In this document: positions 33,501 to 44,900 of the stretch, piece by piece
Layout of the letters: each line of letters begins with the position of its first letter
Position numbering within the stretch: position 1 is the stretch's first letter
From: Lingula anatina
Taxonomy: Eukaryota; Brachiopoda; Lingulata; Lingulida; Lingulidae
Length of the DNA: 64,000 nucleotides
Direction: 5' to 3'
NCBI RefSeq assembly: GCF_001039355.2
Contig: NW_019775536.1
Coordinates: 312,110 to 376,109, forward strand
Program-made: the position numbers and the translations under genes
Notes under the pieces: generated by a model
Database searches by the model: none
Told to the model about the DNA's origin: nothing
Seen by the model: the letters and a program-made list of their open reading frames with translations, nothing else

Positions 33501-36200
33501 AAGCAAAAGAAGAAGAAAAAATACATTGGATAGCAATTTTATATACAGGCACTGTATGTGTTATTAATATTTAGATCCCTCTGTCTGTCTATGTGATCAT
33601 TGTTCCCATTGCCATCCAAAACACCAGTCCTTACTGGGGTGGCGCAAGCAATTTTTTTCCTTTAGCCAAATTACTACATTTTCACTGCTTTTTTGTCCAA
33701 ATGGTTTAAATTTAACTAAAATGAGTCAAATCAACCCTAATATTTTTAGCCAATTTCAGTCAGTTTTAGCATTTGGCTAAATTGGCGAGTGTTAGCGCTA
33801 CCCCAGCCTTAAAACTGCAATATCATATTTTTGTTTATTTTAATATACATAAGTAAGGCAGGTTCATCTTGATAATTGGCATGATTGGACGTGTGTATAT
33901 CTCTCACACTGTTATATTATAGAAATAAAGTAATGATCGTAACTGATATTGATCTGCCATCTTGGAACTTCCTAAATAGAATTTATGTTAAACTCGTTTA
34001 CCCTTTTTTTACAGGGCAGTATAACTAAGGATGTTCCACAGATATTTGATGCTGTGTTTGAATGCACATTGGAGATGATCAACAAAGATTTTGAGGAGTT
34101 TCCAGAACATCGAACAAACTTTTTTCTCTTACTACAAGCAGTAAATTCTCATTGTTTCCCTGGTAGGTATCTGGATTTTAAGAATGCAGCATTTGTATTA
34201 TTATGCAAATTGTACTATTATAAATTGTTGTATCCAAACAAGTTGATGTGTTGGGATGTTTGGCTCATGACCTAGTTAAAATCCACTATATACTAACTAT
34301 TCAGAACTGAGCCCCTGAATATGTATGCTCTGACAGTGCCCCTTGCTGCAGTGCACAAGATGGATAAATGAATGAAGGCTAGCACCCTAAAGTTTTTCAG
34401 CTAGAAAGTGGCTGTTCAGGCTGGTGTCTAGTCTTAATATGCCGAAGGTGCAAGTGAACCAAGACTATGGAGCTTAGCCTTGTGTCACTTTATGATCATT
34501 AAGTGACCTGCTGCAGCTGCATGGTAAACAAAAAAGGGGGGTTCGTGGGTTTCAGTTGGTAGTAATACTTAAAATTTGTAAATATAGTGTTGCTGTGAAC
34601 CAAGTGATATTGTAGAGAAGGTAACAAAGATGGTTATTTAAGGGAACTGTTATCAGCTGCAAGCTGACGAATTAACACTTTTGTTATTATTAACTATTTT
34701 TATAATTTTTTTACATGGCCCATCTACTTATTTCGAAATACCACTATTTGAAAAAATGCACATGCCAATCTTGTAAAAGGAATCCTTACATGCAGTTATA
34801 CCAACATAGACACTGCTAAATAAAAAAAAACTAGTCTTTCATGTTTTCTGTCTATTGCAGCTTTCCTCGCCATACCACCTGCACAGTTCAAACTAGTGCT
34901 GGACTCCATCATCTGGGCTTTCAAGCACACCATGAGAAATGTGGCCGACATGGGACTGAGCATCATGTACACATTGCTACAGAATGTTGGGCAGGAGGAA
35001 AATGCAGCACAGAGTTTCTACCAGACCTATTTTACAGACATACTGCAGCATATCTTTTCTGTTGTAACTGACAGTTCACAGTCAGGAGGTATGGATATTT
35101 ATCAGTTTGATGGTCAATAAATTGTACCACCAGTCATTTTTCTGGAAACACCTTGGCTATGACCTGAAACACTTAATATGACATTGTCCTTTTTTCAAAA
35201 ATTTTAAATATAGCTTTGGCAACAATTTAGAGCATTTTTAAAAAGCTTTTTATGTGTATTATTATCCCCAAAGTGTGTCTTATCCAGCTGGTGGCAGATA
35301 TCCAGGAGACATTATCTCCTCTATGATCCTCTTAGATATGTATTTTCAGCTCAAATTAGATTTTGTTCTTTTTATGTATTTTTACATATGTTTTTATTAC
35401 AGGTCTCACAATGCATGCCAGTATATTGGCATACATGTTCACATTGGTGGAGATGGGCAAGATCACCGTTTCACTTAGTCCAAACCACCAAGCATCTCAA
35501 AATGTACAGTTTGTACAAGAATTTCTTGTTAATTTGCTAAAAGCTGCCTTCCCACATCTGAATGAGTGAGTACCAATACTTGAATTATATGCTTTTTTCA
35601 TACAGGGATATATCTTTCTATAACAACTCTTCAAAGTTGATGTTCATACTTTTTTTATTTGCAAAGATCTATAATTTAACCCCAGACTTAAATTCTGTGA
35701 TACATTTCTAAAATTGAAATATGTTTTGATGTTTGTTGCAGTTAGTGTTACTCATGTGGTATTTTTTAAAGAAATGAATTTGAAAGAATTATAATGATGT
35801 ATTTCAGTACGCAGTTGCGAGTTTTCATTGAAGGGCTGTTCAGCTTTGACCAGGACATTCAGGCTTTCAAAGAACACCTTCGTGATTTCTTAGTGCAGAT
35901 CAGGGTAGGTGGCACCCTCAGCATAATCAAATTATGATGATAATATGATAAATTAAGTTGAAAATATTGATTTAGTAAAACACAAAGACATGGCATAGTT
36001 AAGGTGAAATCAATCAATATATCTTATCTAATTTGATTCATTATTATTGGCAGGAGTTTGCTGGGGAAGACAATTCAGACCTCTTTCTTGAGGAGCGGGA
36101 GTCGGCTATTCGAGAAGCTCAGGATGAGAAGCGAAAGCAACAGATGGCAGTTCCAGGAATACTGGGTCCTCATGAGGTAACAGAAGACATGCAGGACTAG
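20702..36200 (+). CDS. XPO1: Exportin-1 (CRM1), nuclear export receptor with an alternative NES-groove exon
   Basis: Coding exons: 20702-20827, 22028-22202, 24026-24132, 25704-25819, 26149-26263, 26428-26547, 26986-27040, 27255-27328, 27530-27688, 27871-28068, 28532-28670, 29320-29423, 30064-30141, [30917-31073 or 31118-31274], 31525-31688, 31950-32189, 32789-32974, 33264-33386, 34015-34162, 34861-35088, 35403-35565, 35808-35904, 36054-36200. With one alternative exon the sum is 3219 nt, i.e. 1072 aa (human 1071). It is collinear with animal CRM1 throughout: [14 protein letters not shown] start, importin-beta N domain, Xpo1 domain, the loop around residues 428-447 ([20 protein letters not shown], corresponding to the HEAT9 loop), NES groove, and CRM1 C-terminal domain. 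The start at 20702 matches the usual N-terminus and gives human numbering; an in-frame ATG at 20681 is possible. The product binds RanGTP and leucine-rich NES cargo and exports proteins and RNPs through nuclear pores. Confidence 0.97.
21045..21260. repeat. Degenerate 'ACCTTGAATTTGACATTGACCTA' satellite-like segment
   Basis: Words GACCTTGAATTTGACATTGA, 'AGAGATATAAACATAGTTACTATTGAA' (in pieces) and TTGAATAGTGACTC match the array at 24580-25075. Lies in an XPO1 intron. Confidence 0.65.
21297..21651. mobile_element. MITE with TTAAAGGGATAA ends
   Basis: Left end GTGTTAAAGGGATAATAACT; right end, read on the minus strand, GTGTTTAAAGGGATAAAAAC. About 355 bp, non-coding. A related right end occurs near 38375-38400 and a related interior near 7020-7150. 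Confidence 0.75.
22203..25703. other. Two long XPO1 introns
   Basis: Apart from exon 24026-24132 and the tandem array, I see only AT-rich sequence, including poly-T near 23960. No other exon or RNA gene recognised. Confidence 0.6.
24580..25075. repeat. Imperfect tandem array, about 150-bp unit
   Basis: Three degenerate units, each with 'CTTGAATTTGACTTT', 'TTTTCTAGCCCTTATA(C/T)CTCCAAA' (in pieces) and 'AACC(C/T)ATAGTT(A)CTATTGAA'. Intronic, no coding capacity. Arrays of this type are common in bivalve introns. Confidence 0.75.
28758..29143. mobile_element. Non-autonomous Tc1/mariner-type MITE
   Basis: Left end TTAAAGGTACATACAAACCG; right end, on the minus strand, TTAAAGATGCATACAAAGTC. Interior words 'GGTGGAGCGTGGATTCCCAG' and 'CTTTCGTGACCTAC' are shared with 52549-52860, which abuts a Tc1-like transposase relic. 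This copy looks like its deletion derivative. Lies in the XPO1 intron before exon 29320. Confidence 0.72.
30509..30575. repeat. (AT)n microsatellite
   Basis: About 33 AT units in the intron upstream of the XPO1 alternative exon pair. It could form a cruciform or an RNA hairpin in the pre-mRNA. Confidence 0.97.
30917..31073 (+). CDS. XPO1: XPO1 alternative exon A (Cys528 form)
   Basis: 157 nt, entering in phase 0 and leaving one base (G) to complete Glu575 in exon 31525. Acceptor CCCACCCTTCAG, donor G|GTGAGT. Encodes [15 protein letters not shown] onward, residues 523-574, ending FEFMH. In human CRM1 this segment forms HEAT 11A to 12A, the NES-binding groove; groove residues Cys528, Lys537, Ala541, Phe561, Lys568 and Phe572 are all present. 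Cys528 is the attachment site of leptomycin B, ratjadone and the selinexor class. This copy is the ordinary animal form. Confidence 0.96.
31074..31117 (+). promoter_or_regulatory. XPO1: 44-nt spacer intron between XPO1 exons A and B
   Basis: Starts GTGAGT and ends CCATTAG. At 44 nt it is probably too short for U1 and U2 snRNPs to assemble on it together, which is one of the classic ways to enforce mutually exclusive exons (established for other genes; inferred here). Confidence 0.7.
31118..31274 (+). CDS. XPO1: XPO1 alternative exon B (Val528 form)
   Basis: 157 nt, same phases as exon A, with acceptor TTTTATTCCATTAG and donor G|GTAAGT. Encodes [15 protein letters not shown] onward. It is identical to exon A over 52 residues except D523E and C528V, although 19 nucleotides differ (16 of them silent). 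Lys537, Ala541, Phe561, Lys568 and Phe572 are unchanged, so the groove should be intact but lack the nucleophilic thiol. Joining A to B gives a stop at 31135-31137; skipping both also shifts the frame to an early stop within the next exon. I infer mutually exclusive splicing. Confidence 0.93.
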
Positions 36201-36990
36201 TCTGTGAATGAACCTCAGCCATTTCTTCATGCCATTCAATGAGAACATTTCATCATTATAGGGCATTCATTTGTAAAGATATTTTCAGACATTTTTTTTG
36301 GTTTGGTCCATGTTCTGTGTTGTTTATTAATATTAATCCTAAAAAGCATTCAGAAGCTACATGTATATGAATCAGCGTTAGAATGTTATTTACTTTGAAG
36401 AATTTTTCATGTAGATGCAAATATTATTTATAAATAAAAATGTAATTAGCTGCTCCATCCTTTTCAGAAGTCCATATCATTTGTAAATACTGCACAGTAT
36501 TGTAGTGTTTATACTGGTAGATCACTCATTATTTTTCAAAAAAAAAAAAGTGATCTGTTCAATCAGTTCTGTGTGAGAGTTATGCTTGATAGAAGTTGGA
36601 CGTCTCACATGCTGATGGTATTGCACAAGGCAGCTTTATGTTATCTATTATCTTCATGCAAATTATATTAAGTGTGTTAAGTAAGATGAGGATTTTTGAT
36701 GAAGATTTCATGATTATAATGAAATGGTATTCACCATTGGAATTTATTTTGGGGTTTAAAAGTGAGCAAAAAATCAACACTTGAAAAGAAATTTGAACAG
36801 CTTAGGATAAGAGAATTGCATATGGGTCTTTTGAGCATTTTAACTATTTGGAGAACTTGAATTAAGAATTAGTTATGTAGTGTCAATTGAAAATGGATAA
36901 ATTAATGGCTTGCTTTTTACTCGCAGTCTTGGCAATGTGTGGTATAATTTTAAGCAGAATAAACATTTATTTTATATGCCATTGTATGTT
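36201..36990 (+). other. XPO1: XPO1 3' UTR with candidate poly(A) signal
   Basis: After the TAG at 36198-36200 there is AT-rich, stop-dense sequence. AATAAA occurs at 36958-36963 and a weaker candidate near 36432. The exact cleavage site cannot be read from sequence. Confidence 0.55.
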
Positions 36991-37629
36991 ATGTGGAGCT
37001 ACTTAAAACTAGTAAAATATTCGGGTTAGATTTTTGATTATATGACTTTTTCTCTATTCAATCATTTATTGATGAATTAAGTTATTTTGCTAGAATGTCA
37101 AATTGTAAATATGCCATAAATGAGTGCTTGATGAAATTTCAGAAGTTTTAATGGTGAGGCTGTCCAACTTTGTGTGAATGACAATTATGAATGTTGTTAG
37201 CAGTATCTGCTATGACATGGTACACATTTTTTTTCACCATCACCCGGTAAATGGGTCATTATTTCATGACATTGTTTACAGCTGTACTGGAACACTCATC
37301 ATGTACTTTTCGATTTGTTTCTTCATAACATTGGCGACATTTTCAAGCACCCATCAAGTCATAATCATTATGTTAGATAATAAAGAGAGTGATGAAATTT
37401 GTGTCAAAAGTTTGGTTGTTGGTGAAAAAAATGGTTCTCCGGATTGCACTGATCAGAGTCCTGCTCTGAACAGTATGACCACTGCATCATTGCCTTTGGT
37501 AAAATACTTTTTTTAGATGGAAACAAATGTTATCTATACTAAACTTTCCAAACTTCACTAACCTATCTCCTACACAAGAATTGCTTTTGTTCTGTAAACT
37601 GAAGCAGTCTATGCCAGTTTAATGAGAGG

Positions 37630-38150
37630 TACTGTCAGCTCTAAAACCTAAGAGGATTACTTACAGACACACAATGTAGGATTTGAAACCCATCCTAAGT
37701 GCATGGATATGTACAGAGAAAATATTCAGGGAAATTGAAGATGTGAATATAGGAAGAATTGACAAATACGCTGAGATATGCAGATGATACAGATGTGTTA
37801 ACAGAAACCAATTCAGACTTGCGAAAGTAACATGAGTCAATGAAAAAGGAAAACCATACAGAATGGTAATTACAAAAACGAAAGGAACGGTAGGGAACAG
37901 AAAATCCTGTGCCAGCATAGAAAAGAGACCCAATTCAAAAGGTCAGCAGCATGGTGTACCTTGGCTACATGAGAAATTAAAAGAAAAATAGAAATGCAAG
38001 ATCAGCATTTGTAAGCTTAACAAAATTATAAGATCAAGAAACATTAGCATCAATCTAAGGCTGTTTATAATTAAATGTTACATTTGGTCAACACTTTTAT
38101 ACAGCTTGGAGACATGGACACTAACAAAAACAACTGAAAAAAATGAAAAC
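37630..38150 (+). mobile_element. Decayed non-LTR retrotransposon reverse transcriptase
   Basis: One frame reads LRYADDTDVLTETNSDLRK (the RT catalytic YADD box). Neighbouring frames give segments resembling TKTKRTVGNRKS and, after it, VSSMVYLGYM and RLFIIKCYIWSTLLYSLETW, the order found in LINE RT domains. Stops and frameshifts break it throughout; no endonuclease or 3' tail recognised. It lies between the convergent ends of XPO1 and the S9 peptidase gene. Confidence 0.82.
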
Positions 38151-38189
38151 ATTTGTAATGTGGGTATATGTATTTTGGCCCAAAATTGG

Positions 38190-38402
38190 ACTTTTTAAGG
38201 TAAACAATTTTCTCAAACTTACCAATGGTTATTGACTAAAATTTTTTTTTGTTATTATCTCTTTAGAGGTCATGTGATCCCCTGGCAACCACAGATTCCA
38301 GAATTATTGCAATAAACACTGTTTTGGTGGTAAAATAGAATTATTTATTTTCAGTGAAACGTGGATCTCGTGGGAAGGGTTGTTATCCCTTTAAAACACC
38401 TT
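38190..38402. mobile_element. Fragment of the TTAAAGGGATAA MITE family
   Basis: Shares 'CTTACCAATGGTTA', 'GTGGATCTCG' and the right end 'GTTATCCCTTTAAAACACC' with the element at 21297-21651. The left end is not intact. Confidence 0.6.
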
Positions 38403-38954
38403 GGGTTCATCTACATTAGCATTTTATCAATCTGTGATATGAGCAAATCCCAGAATAATGGAACTGGAAAATCTAGCGTTCTTCAAGCATTTTACAGAAA
38501 ACTTTCGTATTATCCAAAATATGATGCCTTGTGATGTCATCCTTGCAGCCCTTTGTCTTTTAAATAATTTCGTAATCTTCCTAAAAACCGACTTGCAGTC
38601 GTGACATAGATCCAAGATTTTTAGTAATGGAAAATACAAAATAAAACTAAAGCATAATCATATTATATAAGTATTATATCATTATATTATATTAATGTCT
38701 TGCAAAGCTGAATATAATCTTTCATTCACTTGATTTTTAAATTTTCAGTAAATGTGCACTAGTCACCAGAATGGTAAGTTTTTTTGACAACAACAATTAA
38801 CTGAAATGTTGTTGGTTGATCTCATAATTTCACCAAAATATTATCATTACAAATTTAACTCATATCTTGCTTCTGCAAGACTGGAAAAACCTTTTAGCAG
38901 CACTGGAATACCCCATCCATTTGCATTTTCTTGATATTTCGGAGGCAATCGTAT

Positions 38955-41900
38955 TTAAAGATTTACAATCTCCACCTGAAATGAATATCAGCAATGCTGA
39001 TCAAATGGAAAATATGCTAGACAGTATATGATGTATACATGATTTTAAAAAAAAATCAGTAAACACTTAAAATCTATTTGTAGTTGATAAAGAGTAAACT
39101 ATTGGTGATAGCAAATGGTATTTAGCTTTTCAATTCCTACTGGAAAATAATAACTGGATAAATATAAAGACAAGAAAAGGAAACTTGCAATGACTTGACA
39201 CTTATCACATCATTAACAACAAAAGTAATGGCTATGCAGTTTGCAACTCTGTATAATAAAAGTTATGCATGCCAGATGATGGTGCAGTACCATTTTTTGT
39301 TATCTTGGTCAGTTTGTTAAATAATTTTTAAAAATGGCCTCAACTGGACAAATATAAATCAACTTTATATCGCGTTTGTCAATTTTTTTTTTGAAAATTG
39401 ATTCCAATACTACAGGAGATGGAGGAGATAACAACGTATTTCATCTAATGAGTCACACTCCTGCTTCAACATACCTGATATCCTTTGTCTGCAGGTTCAA
39501 AGCCAAAGACTTTGGCAAAGAAGTAGAACTCCCCATCTAAGCATTTCTCTATATTTTCAGACTTTCTGAAACCATGTTGTTCTCCTACATATAGATTAGA
39601 AATCAATTATTTACACATCTCACAAAGAAATTATATTTAATGTTGAAATATCTCACTCTTTAAGTAACTAAACTGAAGCAATTTAAAAAAAAAAATCTTT
39701 GATACTTTCATGTAAACTTAATTGCTTTGGATATATAGAAAAACCTGTGTAAATTCATAAAAATAATCAATGAGATAGTTAACCCTCCAGGTAAAATAAT
39801 ACTGTAATATGTTCTCAATGTGATAACAAGAGAAATAAAATTGAACTGAATTGAATTGGAGATGGCATATCCCAAAGTGTTAGATACTCAATGCTAAAAA
39901 TTGCAGTTATGGCCGCAAGATTTTTGAATAAGCTTTCACAACTTTAAGACATTTTAATGTTCAAATATCAGTTTTAATAATATGAAATGTGTCTTTTTAA
40001 AATATTCTACAAAAGTTTACATTTATGAAATACATCATTAAAACAAAGATACAGATACCATGTTGCCAAGTATACTTTGAAATATTTTTGAAACTTAAAA
40101 AATGCATCACAAAAATTCTTTATTTGTTCACCTTCAAACAATACATGTGCTGCAGGGATGCCTTTGGCTTTGATTTCATCAAACATAAGTTTTGCTTGGT
40201 TTGGTGGAACAATCTAAAAGATAAGGGAGTAAATAAAAGAAATTGGGGATTCAGAGGAAATCTGTCATCTACTCTATATGAATTTGATTAATATCATATT
40301 ATGAAAGACCAAAACTTCAAAGATGTAAATGTCCAAATTTCCAGTTAGTCTATAAGATACACATAACAATTTGAAACAAGCTTGATTAAGCATGCATTCA
40401 AGAAAATATCCACAGAAACAAAAGATGTGTGTGTGTGTGTTTTTAGCAGTACCTCATCTTCATCTCCTTGAAAGAATATAATTGGACAGTTAAATTTTTC
40501 AATATGTTTGATGGGAGATCTAGAATCATATATTGGGTAGTTTTCCGGGGTATATGGAGCAATGCAGGTGTCCAAATAACGGCTCTCAAATTTGTGAGTT
40601 TCTCCAGCAAGCAGTGCAACATCAGCCACACCATAAAAGCTGCAGCCTGGAAAATTGAATGATCAAAAACCCATAAAGATGTAGCTCCATCAAAGGGAGG
40701 CGTTACTTTTTGGAAACTAAAAAATGCATACAATAATTTCAAGTCATTTGCAGTCAGTTTCTGTGCATTTAGATAAATTCTGGCATTAACGAGAGAGATT
40801 GCAGTTAGCAATCAGGTAATGGCACCACAATCAACTTCAAAACATCTGATGTTTACTGTAACTTGATTGTATGTACCAAGTTGACTGTAAGCTAATGGTG
40901 TGGAAAACTTCCAGATTGTACTAAATAATTATTATTATTATGTGATCCAACTACCAAGCTTATAAATATTTTTGCTCATTTATTAATCTGGTTATTTTAG
41001 TCTAAACAAGTCCCACATGTGAACATGTGGTCTCATAGAAAAATTACCTGCTTTGAAAACATCTCTGAAAGCCAGGCATGCCAGTGTGGTGTATCCCCCA
41101 GCTGAACCTCCATCAATACACAGCTTATTCCTGTCAACTTTTCCCTGATCAGCCAAGTACTCAGCACCATGACAACAGTCATCAACATCATAAACACCCC
41201 AACTGAATAGGAAAAAGCAATTTTGTATTTTAGATCGTGTATTGTGTAATAAAGTGTCAAAAAAGTGGCAACAGCAATGACACCAACACATACGTTGCTC
41301 AGACTAGATACAAGCACAGTCTACACATAAAAAGTTTACAAACTTTAGAGGTCTACCTACACTTTATTCAATGTCTTGAACAGAGCACTTTGAATACATT
41401 AATTTAATTGCCTTCTCACTTTCCATTAAGCAGCCCTCTATAGGTTCTCCCATAGCCAGTGCTCCCTCTGTAGTCTACGTCCAATACAGCAAATCCCCTG
41501 CTGGTCCAGTACTGCTGCTTCATATTCAGGGCACTGGAGGCACAGGAAGTAGGGCCTCCATGTGCACGAACTAAAAGTGGTGGTAAGCTATTTGGAGGTG
41601 CTTGAAAGTCCTTGTTCTAAAGTAAAACACGGAAGTTGATGTGTTAAAAGTATAGACATGAATCAGAAAATTACAATGTGAGTGAACAATTTAGTTTTTT
41701 TTTGTCAATTTTGATGAAATATTACATAATGCTTTACAGCATAATCACAACATGATAACATGGACATTCATAAAATGTAATTAGCATTGGGCTTCAGGCT
41801 TATGGGATTTCAAAGTCACAACTTGAAAACATATGTCAGTTTACAGGAGATTACAAAATCTTGAAATTGGCAACATTGACATGATGTAAAATGTTTTTTA

Positions 41901-44900
41901 TAGGTAGCTTTATACCAAATTATTCATTCCTTTTCCATATGCAAGTTATTTTATGGAGTGAAATAGACATGAAGTGGCAAAATTAGTGTCAATATCATTC
42001 ACTTCATGTTTCTACCACAAATGTTTTTTTTTTTTTTTAACTTCATGGTAGTTCATAGCTCCTTCATACCAATTTTAAAAAAAGCAGTCAAATTGTCCAG
42101 GAGGAAAAATAATATTTGCCATTTTATAAATGACCATTACCTTAGGAAGATAAAAGTATCCATATACTGACTGTCCTCCGGCAGTTGGCCAAGTAATTTT
42201 TTCTGGTATGCTGATGTATCCACGGTCCACAGGGAGCTTTGCAGACTCCTTACATATGTCTACCTACAGAAGACAAAAAAGTGACTGTTTCTCTGATTAC
42301 TTGGAACAAATAACACTGCTAAGTAACACAGTTCCAAAATGGTTCATGCTTATATATATATATAACAATTCTGATTTTAAAGACCCATCTGATGTAAATT
42401 TTTTGCCATAAAACCTGACCAAATGGAACTGTATACTTTCAATTAGCATAACCAAAAAATATTGTTACATATTTCCTAGTAGAAGTGGTTTTTGTTACAG
42501 GGAATCAACACTCGCTTCCTGTATCTTTAATAAATATTAGTAAGAATTGATTTAATTATGTAATTAATAAATATCTAATAATAATGAGAAATGGGTAAAT
42601 TAATAACTTAATTAATAAGCAATTAATCATTTTGAGAATTATGACGAAATTTAAAACTGTTCAATTTCTACACAGTAAGCTGAAAGCGTACCTGAGAGCT
42701 TATGCCCCAACACCTGGGACTTTATCAGTCACACTGAAGTTATGTGTAAAGTGAACAGCTGTGAGACAGGTTGTGCCTCACGAGCAACTTGCTACAAACA
42801 ACAAACTATAAATTTGCTTATCTAGCCGTTCAGTACATGACCTATTCTTACCTTCCCAGATTCAGCATTGACTCGAATTACACATGGGAATTGTGTTGGG
42901 CTGGACGCAATACAACAAATATGTCCATCATGTAGGTAGTTGACATAAGAATGGTTCTTAAACCCTGTATCCAGAGGCACTGTAGTTTTTGTTTTTGGAT
43001 CTAAGATGCCCAACTCCTGAAAACAATACAACATATCCTTAAGATGATGGTTCCACCAAACCAATACATACTCCTATATGATAAAAATGTAATCCCCTTG
43101 GTTAAAAACTCATAATAAAATTTCACCAACTAGAAATTTACATTTAATTAAGGGTCAGGATAACCCATGGAGCTTGTTCCTCTGAGAATTTAAACTTTGC
43201 ACAATTCAGATCACAATGTCCATGTATGCATTACGCCAATGTATAAATATCTGAGTGTTGATAAACAGTGAACAATCCAAATTAATGCTCAAAATTTAAA
43301 ATATACAGTAACAGTTGTCTTACAATTAGATTTTGCAGTGGTCAAGTCGCCCATAAGTTAAGGCTGGTAAACTGACCAATCAGCACATGCGCAATTCTAG
43401 TTAAAATTTGGTTCAATTATATTCAGCAAAGAGAGACAACAATTGCTATTCAGGTGTGAAACCTGGATTGTTTACAGCATGTGTATCAAAGAATTGTAAA
43501 GAAATATTTCATTTTTGTTACCTTTTTGGCAGTATGTGGCCAATCTTATTCCAATTTTTGCAACTACTTGTGTTCAAATTAATGCATGGGGAATAAGTTT
43601 GTGTACAAGTTCTGCATTTTAAAATTTCCATTTTAGTGTGACCTTTGTAGGTCAGCCAAAACTTTGTCACATTACTTTGAGAAATTGATACGGTGACTCA
43701 AGGGCGTTTTTTTTAAAGTAAATCTGGATTTTTCTTGAAAACAACTTGTATAGCATTGTTACACATAGTTTGTCATTTACATGGAACTAGCAGTTATGTG
43801 AAATTACTGACACAACTGCAGTAAAACAACATGCGATACAAGTACAACATGATAAAACATGGATGGAAACATCCAACAGATGAGAATATTTTACTTCGTT
43901 CCATTTAATAGTTGTTTAACAAGATTAATCTATACTCACCCCTCCACAGATAGTAGCAATTTTACCACTACCACATGGATCCACGGCATATGCATATCTT
44001 GCAAACGTCCAGTGAGGATTTCCCACTTCCTCTTCCTTCAGGGACAAGTTAACATGCTCACCAGATGGCACCACAGTGTAAAGGTTCCACCACTCTGTCT
44101 GATCTCCAAGGTACAGTAACTGGTTGTCCACTGTCCACCCAGGGTACATCACACTAATTCCCTCACCTCCTGCTACCTGAGAAAGACCACCACTTTCAGT
44201 AACATAACAAGACAATTGGCAAATGTACTAGGGCTATGAATAAGATAAGTGCCATGTGCACAGCCATAATTCATTTAGACCTTTAAAAGCTTCAATTCAA
44301 ACATAACTTTTATGTGAAAAATAAGAATCTGGATTCATAGGATAGAATATTGTTGTCATCATCACACTGATGCATGCAAATGACATAACTGATAAATAAA
44401 CAAAAAGGTTAGGTTTGAAAATGGATAAATAGTTCTGTAACATTTTTCTACTTGCACTTTCATTTTTGTTACCTTTTTGGCAGTGCCAGCAACTACTTGA
44501 TCCCCTATTAAGTCTGCCATCCATATCTCAGTATTGTCCCACGGCTGAAAATAGTTTTGTGATCAATAATTGCACAGGGAAAAATACAGATATAATTACA
44601 AACTGACATTCATCCTAGCACATAAATCCAAAATATTTCACCATTTCCCCAAATTATCCATAATTCAGTAAGGGTATATTTTACATAACAAATGCTTGTG
44701 TGTCCCTAAAAGTAGTCCATTAATTCTTTACCCACACCAAACTCAGTCATAACTATCCATAGCATTTATCTGTTTAAAAATGATCAAAAATTGGTGGTAA
44801 CAATACAGGCAACTGTTGTGTAATATTGCATATAAATTGACAAATAAACAAGCTCCCATGCACCCGAATCCCTATGCTTACTAATAATTTCTTTATTTCC

